Positions 56,277-63,772 of a stretch of DNA of 64,000 nt are shown piece after piece. How positions within the stretch are numbered: the first letter of the stretch is position 1; every line of letters begins with the position of its first letter. A program made the position numbers and the translations under genes. This stretch comes from Caulobacter sp. 602-1 (GTDB lineage Bacteria > Pseudomonadota > Alphaproteobacteria > Caulobacterales > Caulobacteraceae), in the NCBI RefSeq assembly GCF_003931565.1, contig NZ_RRYI01000010.1, positions 102,230-166,229 on the forward strand. The letters are read 5' to 3'. Under the pieces are notes generated by a model. That model saw only the letters and a program-made list of their open reading frames with translations, did no database searches and was not told the DNA's origin.

Positions 56277-57027
56277 ACAGCCGCTTGAACGGGAACAGCG
56301 TCACGCCGTCAGCGCGGCGCGGATAGTCGCGCGCCAGCCGTGCCCGCCAAGCGTCAAGGAAGGGCTTTTTCTCGCCATCCGGCAAGGCGTCCAGATAGGG
56401 CCGCAGGGTCGTTCCCATGGTCCAGTCGACGATCGGATCCTGGCCATGCAGGGCGTGCAGATAGGTGGTGGTCCAGATGTCGACCTCGGGACAGGCCGGA
56501 GCCAGCCAGGCGTAGTAGTCCTCGGGCTGATTGGCGCGACGCACGCCCTCGACGCCGGTGAAACGCGCCGCCCAAGGCCCGTCGGCGGCGATCTCGGTCA
56601 AGGCGCCGCGCCAGCCCAACCCGTCAGCCACCGGCATCTGCGCGGCCAGCACGCCGCCGGGGGCAAGGTTGGCGACCAGGCGCGGGATCAGGTTCGCGTG
56701 GTCGTCCACCCACTGCAGCGCGGCGTTGCTGAAGATCAGATCGGCCGGAACCTCGGGCGCGAAGCTCGCGATGTCGCCCAACACCCACTCGACCCGCGCC
56801 GGCAAGGCCTTGGCCCGCGCCAGCATCTCGGGGCTGGAGTCCATGCCCCGCACCCGCGCGCCCGGATGCCGCGCGGCCAGCAGCGCCGCCTGTTCGCCCA
56901 GGCCGCAGCCCAGGTCCCAGATCTCGCGCGGCTCCAGGTCGTGGGGGATCGCGGTCAGCAGATCCAGCGCCGGTCGCTCGCGATAGCGGCGATAGAGCGC
57001 GTAAACGTCCGGATCCCAGCTAGCCAT
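56254..57027 (-). CDS. tam: Trans-aconitate 2-methyltransferase
   Basis: 257 residues from ATG 57027 (MASWDPDVYALYRRYRERPALDLL), matching the usual family start; upstream ATG codons at 57039 and 57054 are alternatives. SAM motif EIWDLGCGLGEQAALLAARHP, motif II VRGMDSSPEMLARAK, then SNAALQWVDDHANLIPRL and the family segment AAQMPVADGLGWRGALTEIA. Methylates trans-aconitate, an inhibitor that forms from cis-aconitate. Confidence 0.92.
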   Translation of the reverse strand: MASWDPDVYALYRRYRERPALDLLTAIPHDLEPREIWDLGCGLGEQAALLAARHPGARVRGMDSSPEMLARAKALPARVEWVLGDIASFAPEVPADLIFSNAALQWVDDHANLIPRLVANLAPGGVLAAQMPVADGLGWRGALTEIAADGPWAARFTGVEGVRRANQPEDYYAWLAPACPEVDIWTTTYLHALHGQDPIVDWTMGTTLRPYLDALPDGEKKPFLDAWRARLARDYPRRADGVTLFPFKRLFIVARKA

Positions 57028-57170
57028 CAGCGCTCCCATCTTAGCCTGCGACAATTTGTCGGTCGTGCAACCGAAGGCTTTTGTGAAGAATTCTTCTCAC
57101 AGGCGAGGATTTACCATACGGTCCGAGTCAGAGCCCCGACAGAGGGATCAAAGGGAAGGATTCACGCGGC

Positions 57171-57320
57171 ATGCTTACGCCCATCAATCTCACGCAGAAC
57201 GGCCATGGGGCTCGAGCGCCCGGGGTTCGTCGCCTCAGCTTCAATCGCGCCCTGACCATCGGCGCGGCGTTCGCGCTGTGGGCCGCCATTCTGGTTGGCT
57301 TCAAGCTGCTGGCGATCTGA
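57171..57320 (+). CDS. Possible 49-residue single-helix membrane protein
   Basis: ATG 57171 is preceded by AAGGGAAGGA about 10 nt upstream. The translation begins MLTPINLTQNGHGARAPGVR and continues RLSFNRALTIGAAF, then ALWAAILVGFKLLAI: a short polar N-terminus with one hydrophobic helix at the C-terminus. The only other open frame over this stretch (57056-57412) is Arg-rich and looks spurious. Small-protein status needs translation data. Confidence 0.45.
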   Translation: MLTPINLTQNGHGARAPGVRRLSFNRALTIGAAFALWAAILVGFKLLAI

Positions 57321-57410
57321 GCACGGACGGCGCGACGTCCCGTCGCGGCCGCTTCCCTCTTTTCATCCGCGAAATCGGGTCCATATTCTCCTTGTGTTGT
57401 TCAACCAACT

Positions 57411-57494
57411 GAAAGGAGGTGACCAGTGTCTCATTGTCTCCAACCGCGGTCGCAAGTCGTGACCTGGAGCCTTGCAAGTGAGGTCTCCGCCTAG
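57411..57494 (+). CDS. 22-codon ORF with very strong ribosome-binding site (leader peptide or sRNA)
   Basis: GAAAGGAGGTGA at 57411-57422 matches the complement of the 16S rRNA 3' end over 12 bases. A GTG at 57426 opens a 22-codon frame, MSHCLQPRSQVVTWSLASEV plus two residues, ending with TAG at 57492-57494. A strong terminator follows at 57551. There is no gene in the same direction before the convergent ivd, so this could be an independent short transcript coding a peptide, or a regulatory RNA that binds ribosomes. No homologue was recognised. Confidence 0.5.
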
Positions 57495-57550
57495 GCGTTG
57501 AGCGCCCAAGGTTTTAAGTCACGCGCTGCGAAAGCGGCCACGACGATGGA

Positions 57551-57583
57551 GGGCCGTCCCGAGCAATCGGGGCGGCCCTTTTT
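57551..57583 (+). terminator. Strong terminator after the 22-codon ORF
   Basis: A 12-bp stem (57551-57562 with 57567-57578; one G-U pair), GCAA loop, then TTTTT. Convergent with the ivd gene, whose stop is at 57593; it could also serve as ivd terminator. Confidence 0.85.
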
Positions 57584-57592
57584 CATGGCGTC

Positions 57593-58753
57593 CTAGGCCC
57601 CGATCAGTTCGCGGCCGATCAGGAAGCGGCGGATCTCGTTGGTGCCGGCGCCGATGTCATAGAGCTTGGCGTCGCGCAGCAGACGCTCGACCGGCCACTC
57701 CTTGGTATAGCCCGCCCCGCCCAGGGCCTGGATGGCCTCCAGCGACACCTTCACCGCGTTCTCGGACGCCATCAGAATCGCGCCGGCCGCGTCGAAGCGC
57801 GTGGTCTTCCCAGCGTCGCAGGCGCGGGCTACGGCGTAGACATAGGCCCGGGCCGAGTTCAGGGCCACGTACATGTCGGCGATCTTGCCCTGCATCAGCT
57901 GGAACGAACCTATCGGCGATCCGAATTGCTTGCGGTCGCGGACATAGGGCAGGACGATGTCCAGGCAGGCCTGCATGATGCCCAGCGGACCGGCGCTGAG
58001 CACGGCGCGTTCGTAGTCGAGGCCGCTCATCAGCACCCCGACGCCGCCGCCGACTGGACCCATGACATTCTCTTCCGGGATTTCGCAGTCCTCGAACACC
58101 AGCTCGGCGGTGTCGCTGCCGCGCATGCCCATCTTGTCCAGCTTCTTGGAGACGCTGAACCCCTTCATGCCCTTCTCGACGATGAAGGCGGTGATGCCGC
58201 GGCTGCCCTCGCCCGTCTTGGCGTAGACCACCAGGGTGTCGGCGTGCGGGGCGTTGGTGATCCAGAACTTCGTGCCGTTCAGCACGTAGCGGTCGCCAAC
58301 TTGCTCGGCCCGCAACCTCATCGAGACGACGTCCGAGCCCGAACCGGCCTCGCTCATGGCCAGTGAGCCGACGTGCTCGCCGCTGATCAACTTGGGCAGA
58401 TAGCGCTGCTTCTGGTCGGGCGTGGCCCAGCGGCGGATCTGGTTGACGCAGAGGTTGGAGTGCGCGCCGTAGCTCAGCCCCACCGAGGCCGAGGCGCGGG
58501 ACACCTCCTCCATGGCCACCACGTGCTCCAGATAGCCGAGACCCAGGCCGCCGAACTCTTCCTCGACCGTGACGCCATGCAAACCGAGATCGCCCATCGG
58601 GACCCACAGGCCACGCGGGAATTCGTTGGTCTCGTCGATCTGGACCGCCAGCGGCGCGATCCTGTCGGCGGCGAAGCGCGCGGTCGTCTCTCGGATCGCG
58701 TCGGCGGTCTCACCCAGCGCGAAATCCATCGAGGGTGCGAAATTGGTGTTCAT
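57593..58753 (-). CDS. ivd: Isovaleryl-CoA dehydrogenase
   Basis: 386 residues from ATG 58753 (GGGAGGACGT in front). Acyl-CoA dehydrogenase family: AMSEAGSGSDVVSM, FWITNAPHADTLVVYAKT, the catalytic Glu in SGLDYERAVLSAGPLGIMQA (placed as in isovaleryl-CoA dehydrogenases) and the C-terminal GTNEIRRFLIGRELIG. First oxidative step of isovaleryl-CoA in leucine breakdown, in line with the carboxylase and hydratase genes 3 kb away. An AUU/AUG-free leader of 17 nt lies between a perfect hairpin and the start codon. Confidence 0.94.
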   Translation of the reverse strand: MNTNFAPSMDFALGETADAIRETTARFAADRIAPLAVQIDETNEFPRGLWVPMGDLGLHGVTVEEEFGGLGLGYLEHVVAMEEVSRASASVGLSYGAHSNLCVNQIRRWATPDQKQRYLPKLISGEHVGSLAMSEAGSGSDVVSMRLRAEQVGDRYVLNGTKFWITNAPHADTLVVYAKTGEGSRGITAFIVEKGMKGFSVSKKLDKMGMRGSDTAELVFEDCEIPEENVMGPVGGGVGVLMSGLDYERAVLSAGPLGIMQACLDIVLPYVRDRKQFGSPIGSFQLMQGKIADMYVALNSARAYVYAVARACDAGKTTRFDAAGAILMASENAVKVSLEAIQALGGAGYTKEWPVERLLRDAKLYDIGAGTNEIRRFLIGRELIGA

Positions 58754-58770
58754 ACGTCCTCCCATAGCAC

Positions 58771-58805
58771 GAACGCCCGCAAGGCGCTGAACCTTGCGGG
58801 CGTTC
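58771..58805 (-). promoter_or_regulatory. Perfect 14-bp hairpin in the ivd leader
   Basis: GAACGCCCGCAAGG at 58771-58784 pairs with 58792-58805, loop of 7 nt. On the minus strand it is not followed by a U-run. It ends 17 nt before the ivd start codon, so it must be in the 5' untranslated region unless transcription starts within it. Confidence 0.6.
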
Positions 58806-58819
58806 TTGCTCAGTTTCCC

Positions 58820-58926
58820 GTAGCGCGCTAGCCGAAAGTGGTTGCCGGTTTCGGCGGTTAGCGCGCTACCACGAAAAGAGAGAGCCTGTTTTTCAGGTCA
58901 GATCGCGATCTGACCTGACAGGCTCT
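58820..58926 (-). repeat. Composite two-hairpin repeat, copy 3 (longest)
   Basis: Reading the minus strand: hairpin I with outer arms AGAGCCTGT and ACAGGCTCT (58881-58889 with 58118+800, i.e. 58918-58926) enclosing a 24-nt perfect palindrome (58894-58917), followed by a linker of 11 nt, then hairpin II: arms GTAGCGCGCTA / TAGCGCGCTAC (58820-58830 with 58859-58869) around the core GCCGAAACCG, GCAAC, CACTTTCGGC. It starts 17 nt after the spmX stop and may act as its terminator. Confidence 0.75.
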
Positions 58927-58942
58927 CGGGAAGCAAAGAAAA

Positions 58943-60268
58943 CTATTCGTCGTCGTTCGCATCGGGGCCGGCGAGGCGGCGGAGCAGAAGATAGGCCGAA
59001 ACCACGAAGCAGATCGCGCCAATCATGCTGGCGCCGTAGCCGAACATCTTCACGCCGCTGTCCGAGCCCGCGGCCACGGTCAGGATCCACAAAACGCCGC
59101 CGCCGAACAGGGCCAGGCCCAGGATGCCCAGGCTGACCAGCAGGCTGGTATTGCCAAAACGCGGGGCCTCGGCCGGGACCATGGAGACATCCATCGGCCG
59201 CAGGTCGACCTCTTCGCTGGTCGAGAAGCCGCCGAGGTTGAACACCGACGAATTGACGGCCGGGCCGCCGAACAGGGTCGGCTCGCTCGGGACCGGCTGC
59301 GAGGCCGGGGCGAAGCTTTCGACCGGCGTCGGCTTTTCGACTTCCTCGACCGGCTGCGGCGTCAGACGGAACGGCGTGAACTCGACCGGAGCGGCCACAG
59401 GGGACTCAGTGTGAGCCGGTTCGATCGGGGCCGTGGTCGTCTCGTCCTGGAACAGGACCGGCGCGGGCTCGGCGACCGTGGGCTGGGCCGGCGCCGGGGG
59501 TTCCGGCAGCCCCAGGTCGTCCTGGCGCACGACCGGGGTGGGCGCGGTCGTGGTCGAGGCGGCCAGAGGCGTCTCCGGCAGGATGGCCTCCAGGCGCGCG
59601 GCGACCGCGGCGGCCGACTGTTCGGTGGCCGTCGGGCCGTCCTCTTCCGGGGCCACCACGCTCAGCGGCAGGCCCTCCTCGCGCTCGGCGACGACGCGGT
59701 CGCCCTCGGTGCGAGCATTGACGGCGACCGGAGTCTGTTTCGGCACGGCGCAGCTGGCGTCGTAATCGACCTTTGGGCGCAGCACGGAGCTGGGCGCGGG
59801 CACCCATTCGCCGTTGGCCGGGGTCAGAAACAGCGTCTTCTCGGCGGACCGGCGGCGGACCAGGGCGTCGATGACGATCCGCTCGCCCTCGAAGTCGGCC
59901 TTGCGCCACATCTCCATCGCGCACGCGGCTTGCAGGAGCGAGCCCTCGTTGATCCGGCGCAGCACGCCCGAGCGGAGGAAGTTGTCGAGACCGATATTGA
60001 AGGCGAAACAGACCAGCGCATCGAACTGGTTCTGGTTCAGCGGCGCGTAGGTGTGTTCGTTGACCGAGTGGGCGACCGAGATCAGGTCATAGAGCAACAG
60101 GGCCTCGGCGTCCTTTTCCGAGACGGAGGCGCCCTCGCGAGCGGTCAGGGTGTGGCCATAGCCGACCGTCCAGCGCCCGTCGGGGAGCTGCGCGGCCTTC
60201 TGACGGTAGCCCTCGAATCTCTTGATGAGATCGACGGCCGTCCGGGTGACCTGATGGCGCGGTTTCAT
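58943..60268 (-). CDS. spmX: Polarity factor SpmX (GH24 muramidase-like domain with two membrane helices)
   Basis: Localises and activates DivJ at the stalked pole in Caulobacter. 441 residues. N-terminal GH24 domain: Glu19 in KRFEGYRQKAAQLPDGRWTVGYGHT and NQNQFDALVCFAFNIGLDNF; then a Pro/Thr/Glu-rich disordered region (about 155-345) and two C-terminal membrane helices (SLLVSLGILGLALFGGGVLWI and a second ending LLLRRL). The order is exactly that of SpmX. A sigma-54 promoter is visible upstream, in agreement with TacA control. Upstream ATG codons were not considered since the family starts MKPRHQV. Confidence 0.95.
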   Translation of the reverse strand: MKPRHQVTRTAVDLIKRFEGYRQKAAQLPDGRWTVGYGHTLTAREGASVSEKDAEALLLYDLISVAHSVNEHTYAPLNQNQFDALVCFAFNIGLDNFLRSGVLRRINEGSLLQAACAMEMWRKADFEGERIVIDALVRRRSAEKTLFLTPANGEWVPAPSSVLRPKVDYDASCAVPKQTPVAVNARTEGDRVVAEREEGLPLSVVAPEEDGPTATEQSAAAVAARLEAILPETPLAASTTTAPTPVVRQDDLGLPEPPAPAQPTVAEPAPVLFQDETTTAPIEPAHTESPVAAPVEFTPFRLTPQPVEEVEKPTPVESFAPASQPVPSEPTLFGGPAVNSSVFNLGGFSTSEEVDLRPMDVSMVPAEAPRFGNTSLLVSLGILGLALFGGGVLWILTVAAGSDSGVKMFGYGASMIGAICFVVSAYLLLRRLAGPDANDDE

Positions 60269-60320
60269 CGCGGAGTTTGACCCAGTTTGAGACAGACGCG
60301 GATGCGTTCGCCTGTCTCAG

Positions 60321-60336
60321 CGCAAGGTCGGCGCCA
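60321..60336 (-). promoter_or_regulatory. Sigma-54 promoter of spmX
   Basis: The minus strand reads TGGCGCCGACCTTGCG, with GG and GC exactly 10 bp apart as in -24/-12 promoters (TGGCNC-N5-TTGC). The expected start is near 60310, about 40 nt before the spmX ATG. An 8-bp inverted repeat TGAGACAG/CTGTCTCA (60288-60295, 60312-60319) overlaps the start site. In Caulobacter spmX is activated by TacA with sigma-54. Confidence 0.75.
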
Positions 60337-60363
60337 GTTTTCCCTAGGGGCGCGAGAAAGCCG

Positions 60364-61833
60364 TCAGTGCAGCAGCAGGGCGGCGATCAACAGCACGGCG
60401 AAGAAACCGGTGAAGTCGGTCAGGAAGGTCACGAAGATCGACGAGGACACCGCCGGATCGCGCCCCATCTTCTCCAGCGCCAAGGGCATCAGGATGCCGC
60501 CCAGGGCGGCGGTGAAGATGTTGGCGATCAGGGCCGAGCCGACGATGATCGCCAGCTTGCCGTGATGGTCCTGGGGTCCGAAGAAGAGATAGGTCGCTGC
60601 GCCCATGACCAGGGCCAGGCACACGCCGTTCACCAGGCCGACCAGCAGCTCCCGCAACACGATCCGGCGGGCGTTGGCCGTGGTCAGCTCCTTGCTGGCG
60701 AGAGCGCGCACGGCGACGGCCAGGGTCTGGGTGCCGGCGTTGCCGCCCAGGGACGAGACGATCGGCATCAGGATGGCCAGGGCCACCAGTTGGGCGATCT
60801 CGGCCTGGAAGATGGCCACGCCGCTGACCGCCAGGGTGGCGGTGGCCAGGTTCAGCATCAGCCACGGCAGGCGCGACTTGACGATCTCGATCACCGAGGC
60901 GTCACGGCCGGCGTCGGACACGCCGGCCAGGGCCAGGATGTCCTCCTGGGCTTCGTCCCGGATGACCTCGACGATATCGTCGACGGTGATCTGACCCACC
61001 AGCCGTCCGCCCGGATCGATGACCGGGGCGCTGATCAGGTGGTACTTGTCGAAGATGTAGGCGACCTCTTCCTGGTCCATGCCGACATCGATTTCGGTCG
61101 CCGCTTCCATCAGCTCGGCCAGCGGCGTGTCGCGACGGCTGCGCAGCAGGATGCTGATCGGGATCGCGCCGACCGGCTTGTAGGTCGGATCGACCACATA
61201 GACGTCGAAGAACAGCTCGGGCAGCTGATCCCCAGCGTCGCGGACGTGGTCGATGGTCTGGCCGACGGTCCAGAATTCCGGCGCGGCCAGGAATTCCCGC
61301 TGCATCAGGCGGCCGGCGGTCTCATCCTCGTAGGACAGGGTCGTCTCGATGGCGGCGCGGTCGGTCTCGCCCATGGCGGCCAGCACCTGGAAGCGCTTGG
61401 TGTCGTCCAGGTCGTCGATGACGTCGGCGGCGTCGTCGGTGTCCAGTTCCTCCAGCGCCCGGGCCAGGGTCACGGACGGGGTGGCCTCCAGGACCTCCTC
61501 GCGGATGTTGTCCTCCAGCTCCGAGATGATCTCGCCCAGCGCCTCGGGGTCGAGCAGCGGAATCACCTGCTCGCGATAGTCGGCGGTCAGGAAGCCCATC
61601 AGGTCCGCGACGTCGGCCGGATCCAGGGCGCCCACCAGCTCGCGCAGACGCTTGGTGTCGCCGCTGTCGGCGGCGTCGATCACCATCTCGACATAGTCGG
61701 GATTGAGGGCGTAGTCGTCGCCGAGGGCGAGATCTTCCAGCTCCTCGGGGGTCTCGGACTTGGCCAGCGGAATCTGGTCCAGCGGGATGTCATCCAGCAC
61801 GTCGTCGGTCAGTTCGGCGGTGTCCCGGGTCAT
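60364..61833 (-). CDS. mgtE: Magnesium transporter MgtE
   Basis: 489 residues from ATG 61833 (AGGAGG in front); 42 nt of further open frame upstream is ignored. N-domain of helical repeats (LVGALDPADVADLMGFL), tandem CBS domains (DVYVVDPTYKPVGAIPISILL; LISAPVIDPGGRLVGQITVDDIVEVI), plug helix and five membrane helices with the conserved PIVSSLGGNAGTQTLAV. Channel gated by cytoplasmic Mg2+. The next gene downstream is spmX. Confidence 0.95.
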   Translation of the reverse strand: MTRDTAELTDDVLDDIPLDQIPLAKSETPEELEDLALGDDYALNPDYVEMVIDAADSGDTKRLRELVGALDPADVADLMGFLTADYREQVIPLLDPEALGEIISELEDNIREEVLEATPSVTLARALEELDTDDAADVIDDLDDTKRFQVLAAMGETDRAAIETTLSYEDETAGRLMQREFLAAPEFWTVGQTIDHVRDAGDQLPELFFDVYVVDPTYKPVGAIPISILLRSRRDTPLAELMEAATEIDVGMDQEEVAYIFDKYHLISAPVIDPGGRLVGQITVDDIVEVIRDEAQEDILALAGVSDAGRDASVIEIVKSRLPWLMLNLATATLAVSGVAIFQAEIAQLVALAILMPIVSSLGGNAGTQTLAVAVRALASKELTTANARRIVLRELLVGLVNGVCLALVMGAATYLFFGPQDHHGKLAIIVGSALIANIFTAALGGILMPLALEKMGRDPAVSSSIFVTFLTDFTGFFAVLLIAALLLH

Positions 61834-61874
61834 GGGGGCCTCCTGAGCTCTAAGAGCGCGTGGGTTCGTGGGCA

Positions 61875-61958
61875 AGCCTGTTACGAGTAACAGGCTCTCC
61901 TTTTAAGTCAGCGCGCGACGGGCGCCGAAACCGGCTTCCACTTTCGGCTGTCGCGCTT
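61875..61958 (+). repeat. Composite two-hairpin repeat, copy 4
   Basis: Hairpin I: AGCCTGTTAC (61875-61884) with GTAACAGGCT (61887-61896). Linker of 14 nt. Hairpin II: arms GCGCGAC (61913-61919) and GTCGCGC (61950-61956), core GCCGAAACCG, GCTTC, CACTTTCGGC at 61924-61948. Lies 42 bp upstream of the mgtE start, on the opposite strand. Confidence 0.75.
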
Positions 61959-62008
61959 GTTGGGTCCGATGAAGCGACCCTGAGGCGAAATCAGGGCCAG
62001 AAACGATT

Positions 62009-62054
62009 AGAGCGCCCCTAGCGAGTCGGAAACCGATTTCGCCGGGAGCGCTCT
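62009..62054. repeat. Related palindrome near copy 4
   Basis: Arms AGAGCGC (62009-62015) and GCGCTCT (62048-62054) enclose a core GCGAGTCGG, AAACCGATTTCGC. It differs from the four main copies (no CACTTTCG) and lies 50 bp from copy 4 and 17 bp from the tRNA 3' end. Confidence 0.55.
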
Positions 62055-62070
62055 ATTCTGCGTTCAACAC

Positions 62071-62155
62071 TGGTGCGGTCGAGAAGACTCGAACTTCCAC
62101 ATCTTGCGATACAGCGACCTCAACGCTGCGCGTCTACCAATTCCGCCACGACCGC
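62071..62155 (-). tRNA. tRNA-Leu (anticodon GAG)
   Basis: 85 nt including an encoded CCA end. Acceptor GCGGTCG pairs with CGACCGC, the D-arm holds GGTAGACGC, the anticodon stem CAGCG/CGCTG encloses the loop TTGAGGT (GAG), a long class II variable arm follows, and the T-loop is TTCGAGT. Reads CUC/CUU codons. It stands alone, with REP-like elements on its 3' side. Confidence 0.97.
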
Positions 62156-62244
62156 ATCGTGGTGAGGGGCGGCTGGTAGCAAACTGAATCAGCTTTGGGA
62201 AGAGCCGAGTTGATATGTCGCGGAAGTCGCCGCGCGATCTTCCC

Positions 62245-62667
62245 TCACGGCTGGCGCTTGCGACGCGGGATCAATGCGTAGGCGTTCTTGTCGTCGTCCG
62301 GAGAGTCGAGGAAATCCATCTTCAGAAGCAGACCCCGCGAAACGAAGCGACCCTCGACCTTGGCGCGGGTCTCGCCGGCCTTGGCGCCCTTCAAGTCGAA
62401 TAAAGGCTCCACGTAGAGGAAGCTGATCCGGTCGCCTTTGATCTTGGCTGGAAACCGGATCGGGTCGTGGCAGGCGCCTTCGCACAGCGAGACATCCACG
62501 GTCGGCGACGGGCCGTCATTGACCTGGATTTGGATGCCGCCCTCGTCGCCCGTTTCCGCCGAAACGCGGACGGAATCGAAGTAGCCGCTGCGCGAAGGAC
62601 TCGCCGCCCCGGCGCTGGTGGCCAGCACGCAGCCGGCCAGGATCAGGATCGCGCGTCGATGTCGCAT
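62245..62667 (-). CDS. Secreted protein of unknown function
   Basis: 140 residues with a signal peptide (MRHRRAILILAGCVLATSAGA). The mature part is a beta-rich domain with one Cys pair in VSLCEGACHDPIRF, then strands ISFLYVEPLFDLKG and AKVEGRFVSRGLLLKMDFLD. Possibly a periplasmic beta-sandwich. No family recognised. Confidence 0.7.
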   Translation of the reverse strand: MRHRRAILILAGCVLATSAGAASPSRSGYFDSVRVSAETGDEGGIQIQVNDGPSPTVDVSLCEGACHDPIRFPAKIKGDRISFLYVEPLFDLKGAKAGETRAKVEGRFVSRGLLLKMDFLDSPDDDKNAYALIPRRKRQP

Positions 62668-62722
62668 GAGGCCTCCGTTGGGAGGCTATGTTGGCATGCC
62701 CAACCTTGAGCGCAACCGAAGG

Positions 62723-62974
62723 TTACGCGCCGCCGGCCATGTAGTCGTAGACGTCGGCCGCGCGGGTCACCTGGATGGCGATACGATCGTCGCTGATCTG
62801 GATTTCGCCGCGAGCGATCGGGTGGTTGTTGGCCAGGATCCAGACCTCGTCATTGGTCTTGGCGTCCAGCGGGATCACCGCGCCGCGGCCCATGCGCAGC
62901 AGTTGCTGCATGGGAAGGATCGACCGGCCGAGCAGGACGGAGATCTCGACATTGACGGCGTTGACCTGGCTCAC
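62723..62974 (-). CDS. FliN/SpoA-type C-ring domain protein
   Basis: 83 residues from GTG 62974 (VSQVNAVNVEISVLLGRSIL); no ATG fits the family start, and the ATG at 63046 adds a basic, unlike stretch. SpoA fold: VLLGRSILPMQQLLRMGRGAVIPLDAKTNDEVWILANNHPIARGE, with the typical LG...L..G..I.L and N....A.GE pattern of FliN. It is a minimal one-domain version without N-terminal extension. Not in a flagellar operon; it may add to the flagellar rotor or be another SpoA protein. Confidence 0.8.
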   Translation of the reverse strand: MSQVNAVNVEISVLLGRSILPMQQLLRMGRGAVIPLDAKTNDEVWILANNHPIARGEIQISDDRIAIQVTRAADVYDYMAGGA

Positions 62975-63091
62975 GAAGTAAGACCCTTGAACTGACACAC
63001 GCGACCGACCGGGTCGCCGCCGTCTCGATCGCAAGATTAGGGCCACATGCTTGCTCTCCCGTTAAGCGCTGAAAATACTGGGCTTCCGACA

Positions 63092-63772
63092 ATGGGGCGC
63101 GAGGACGCGGCAAGCGTTGGGTGGGCGGTTTCGACCGACTACGTCCCCTACCCGGCAGCCGTTGCCGCCATGGAGGCCCGCGCCGCCGCCATCGCCGACG
63201 GAACGGCGGGCGAATTGATCTGGCTGCTGGAACATCCGCCGCTCTACACGGCCGGGGTTTCCGCCAAGCCGGGCGACCTGATCGAGCCCGACCGCTTCCC
63301 GGTGTTCGAGAGCGGCCGCGGCGGCCAGTTCACCTATCACGGCCCCGGCCAGCGCGTGGCCTACGTGATGCTGGACCTGACCAAGCGCGGCCGCGACGTG
63401 CGCGCCTTCGTCGCGGCGCTGGAGGCCTGGATCATCGACGCCCTGGCGGCCTTCAACGTCACCGGCGAGCTGCGCGACGGACGGGTCGGCGTCTGGGTCG
63501 AGCGCAAGGGCGCGGGCTGGAGCCGCGAGGACAAGATCGCCGCCATCGGCGTCAAGCTGCGCAAGTGGGTCAGCTTCCACGGAATCAGCCTGAACGTGGA
63601 GCCGGACCTTTCCCACTTCTCCGGCATCGTGCCCTGCGGCCAGACCGAGCACGGCGTGACCAGCCTGGTCGACCTGGGCCTGCCGGTGACCCTGGACGAG
63701 GCCGACGCGGCCCTGAAGGCCAGCTTCCAGAAGATCTTCGGGCCGGTCGAGGACGCGGACGCACCGATCTAG
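63092..63772 (+). CDS. lipB: Octanoyl-ACP:protein octanoyltransferase
   Basis: First step of endogenous lipoate synthesis: transfers octanoyl from ACP to lipoyl domains. 226 residues from ATG 63092; ATG 63047 would add 15 residues. GELIWLLEHPPLYTAG, the RGG...TYHGPGQRVAY motif, Lys155 in AIGVKLRKWVSFHG and the catalytic Cys182 in SGIVPCGQTEHGVTS. Divergent from the FliN-like gene. lipA is not adjacent. Confidence 0.95.
   Translation: MGREDAASVGWAVSTDYVPYPAAVAAMEARAAAIADGTAGELIWLLEHPPLYTAGVSAKPGDLIEPDRFPVFESGRGGQFTYHGPGQRVAYVMLDLTKRGRDVRAFVAALEAWIIDALAAFNVTGELRDGRVGVWVERKGAGWSREDKIAAIGVKLRKWVSFHGISLNVEPDLSHFSGIVPCGQTEHGVTSLVDLGLPVTLDEADAALKASFQKIFGPVEDADAPI

Noticed and set aside
57056..57412. 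118-codon open frame (MSVVQPKAFV...)
   Set aside because: Starts in the tam promoter region and runs through the better supported 49-codon ORF in another frame; composition is unlike a protein.
57405..57450. Fragment of a 16S rRNA gene
   Set aside because: GAAAGGAGGTGA is the complement of the 16S end, but flanking bases do not continue the match; it is a ribosome-binding site.
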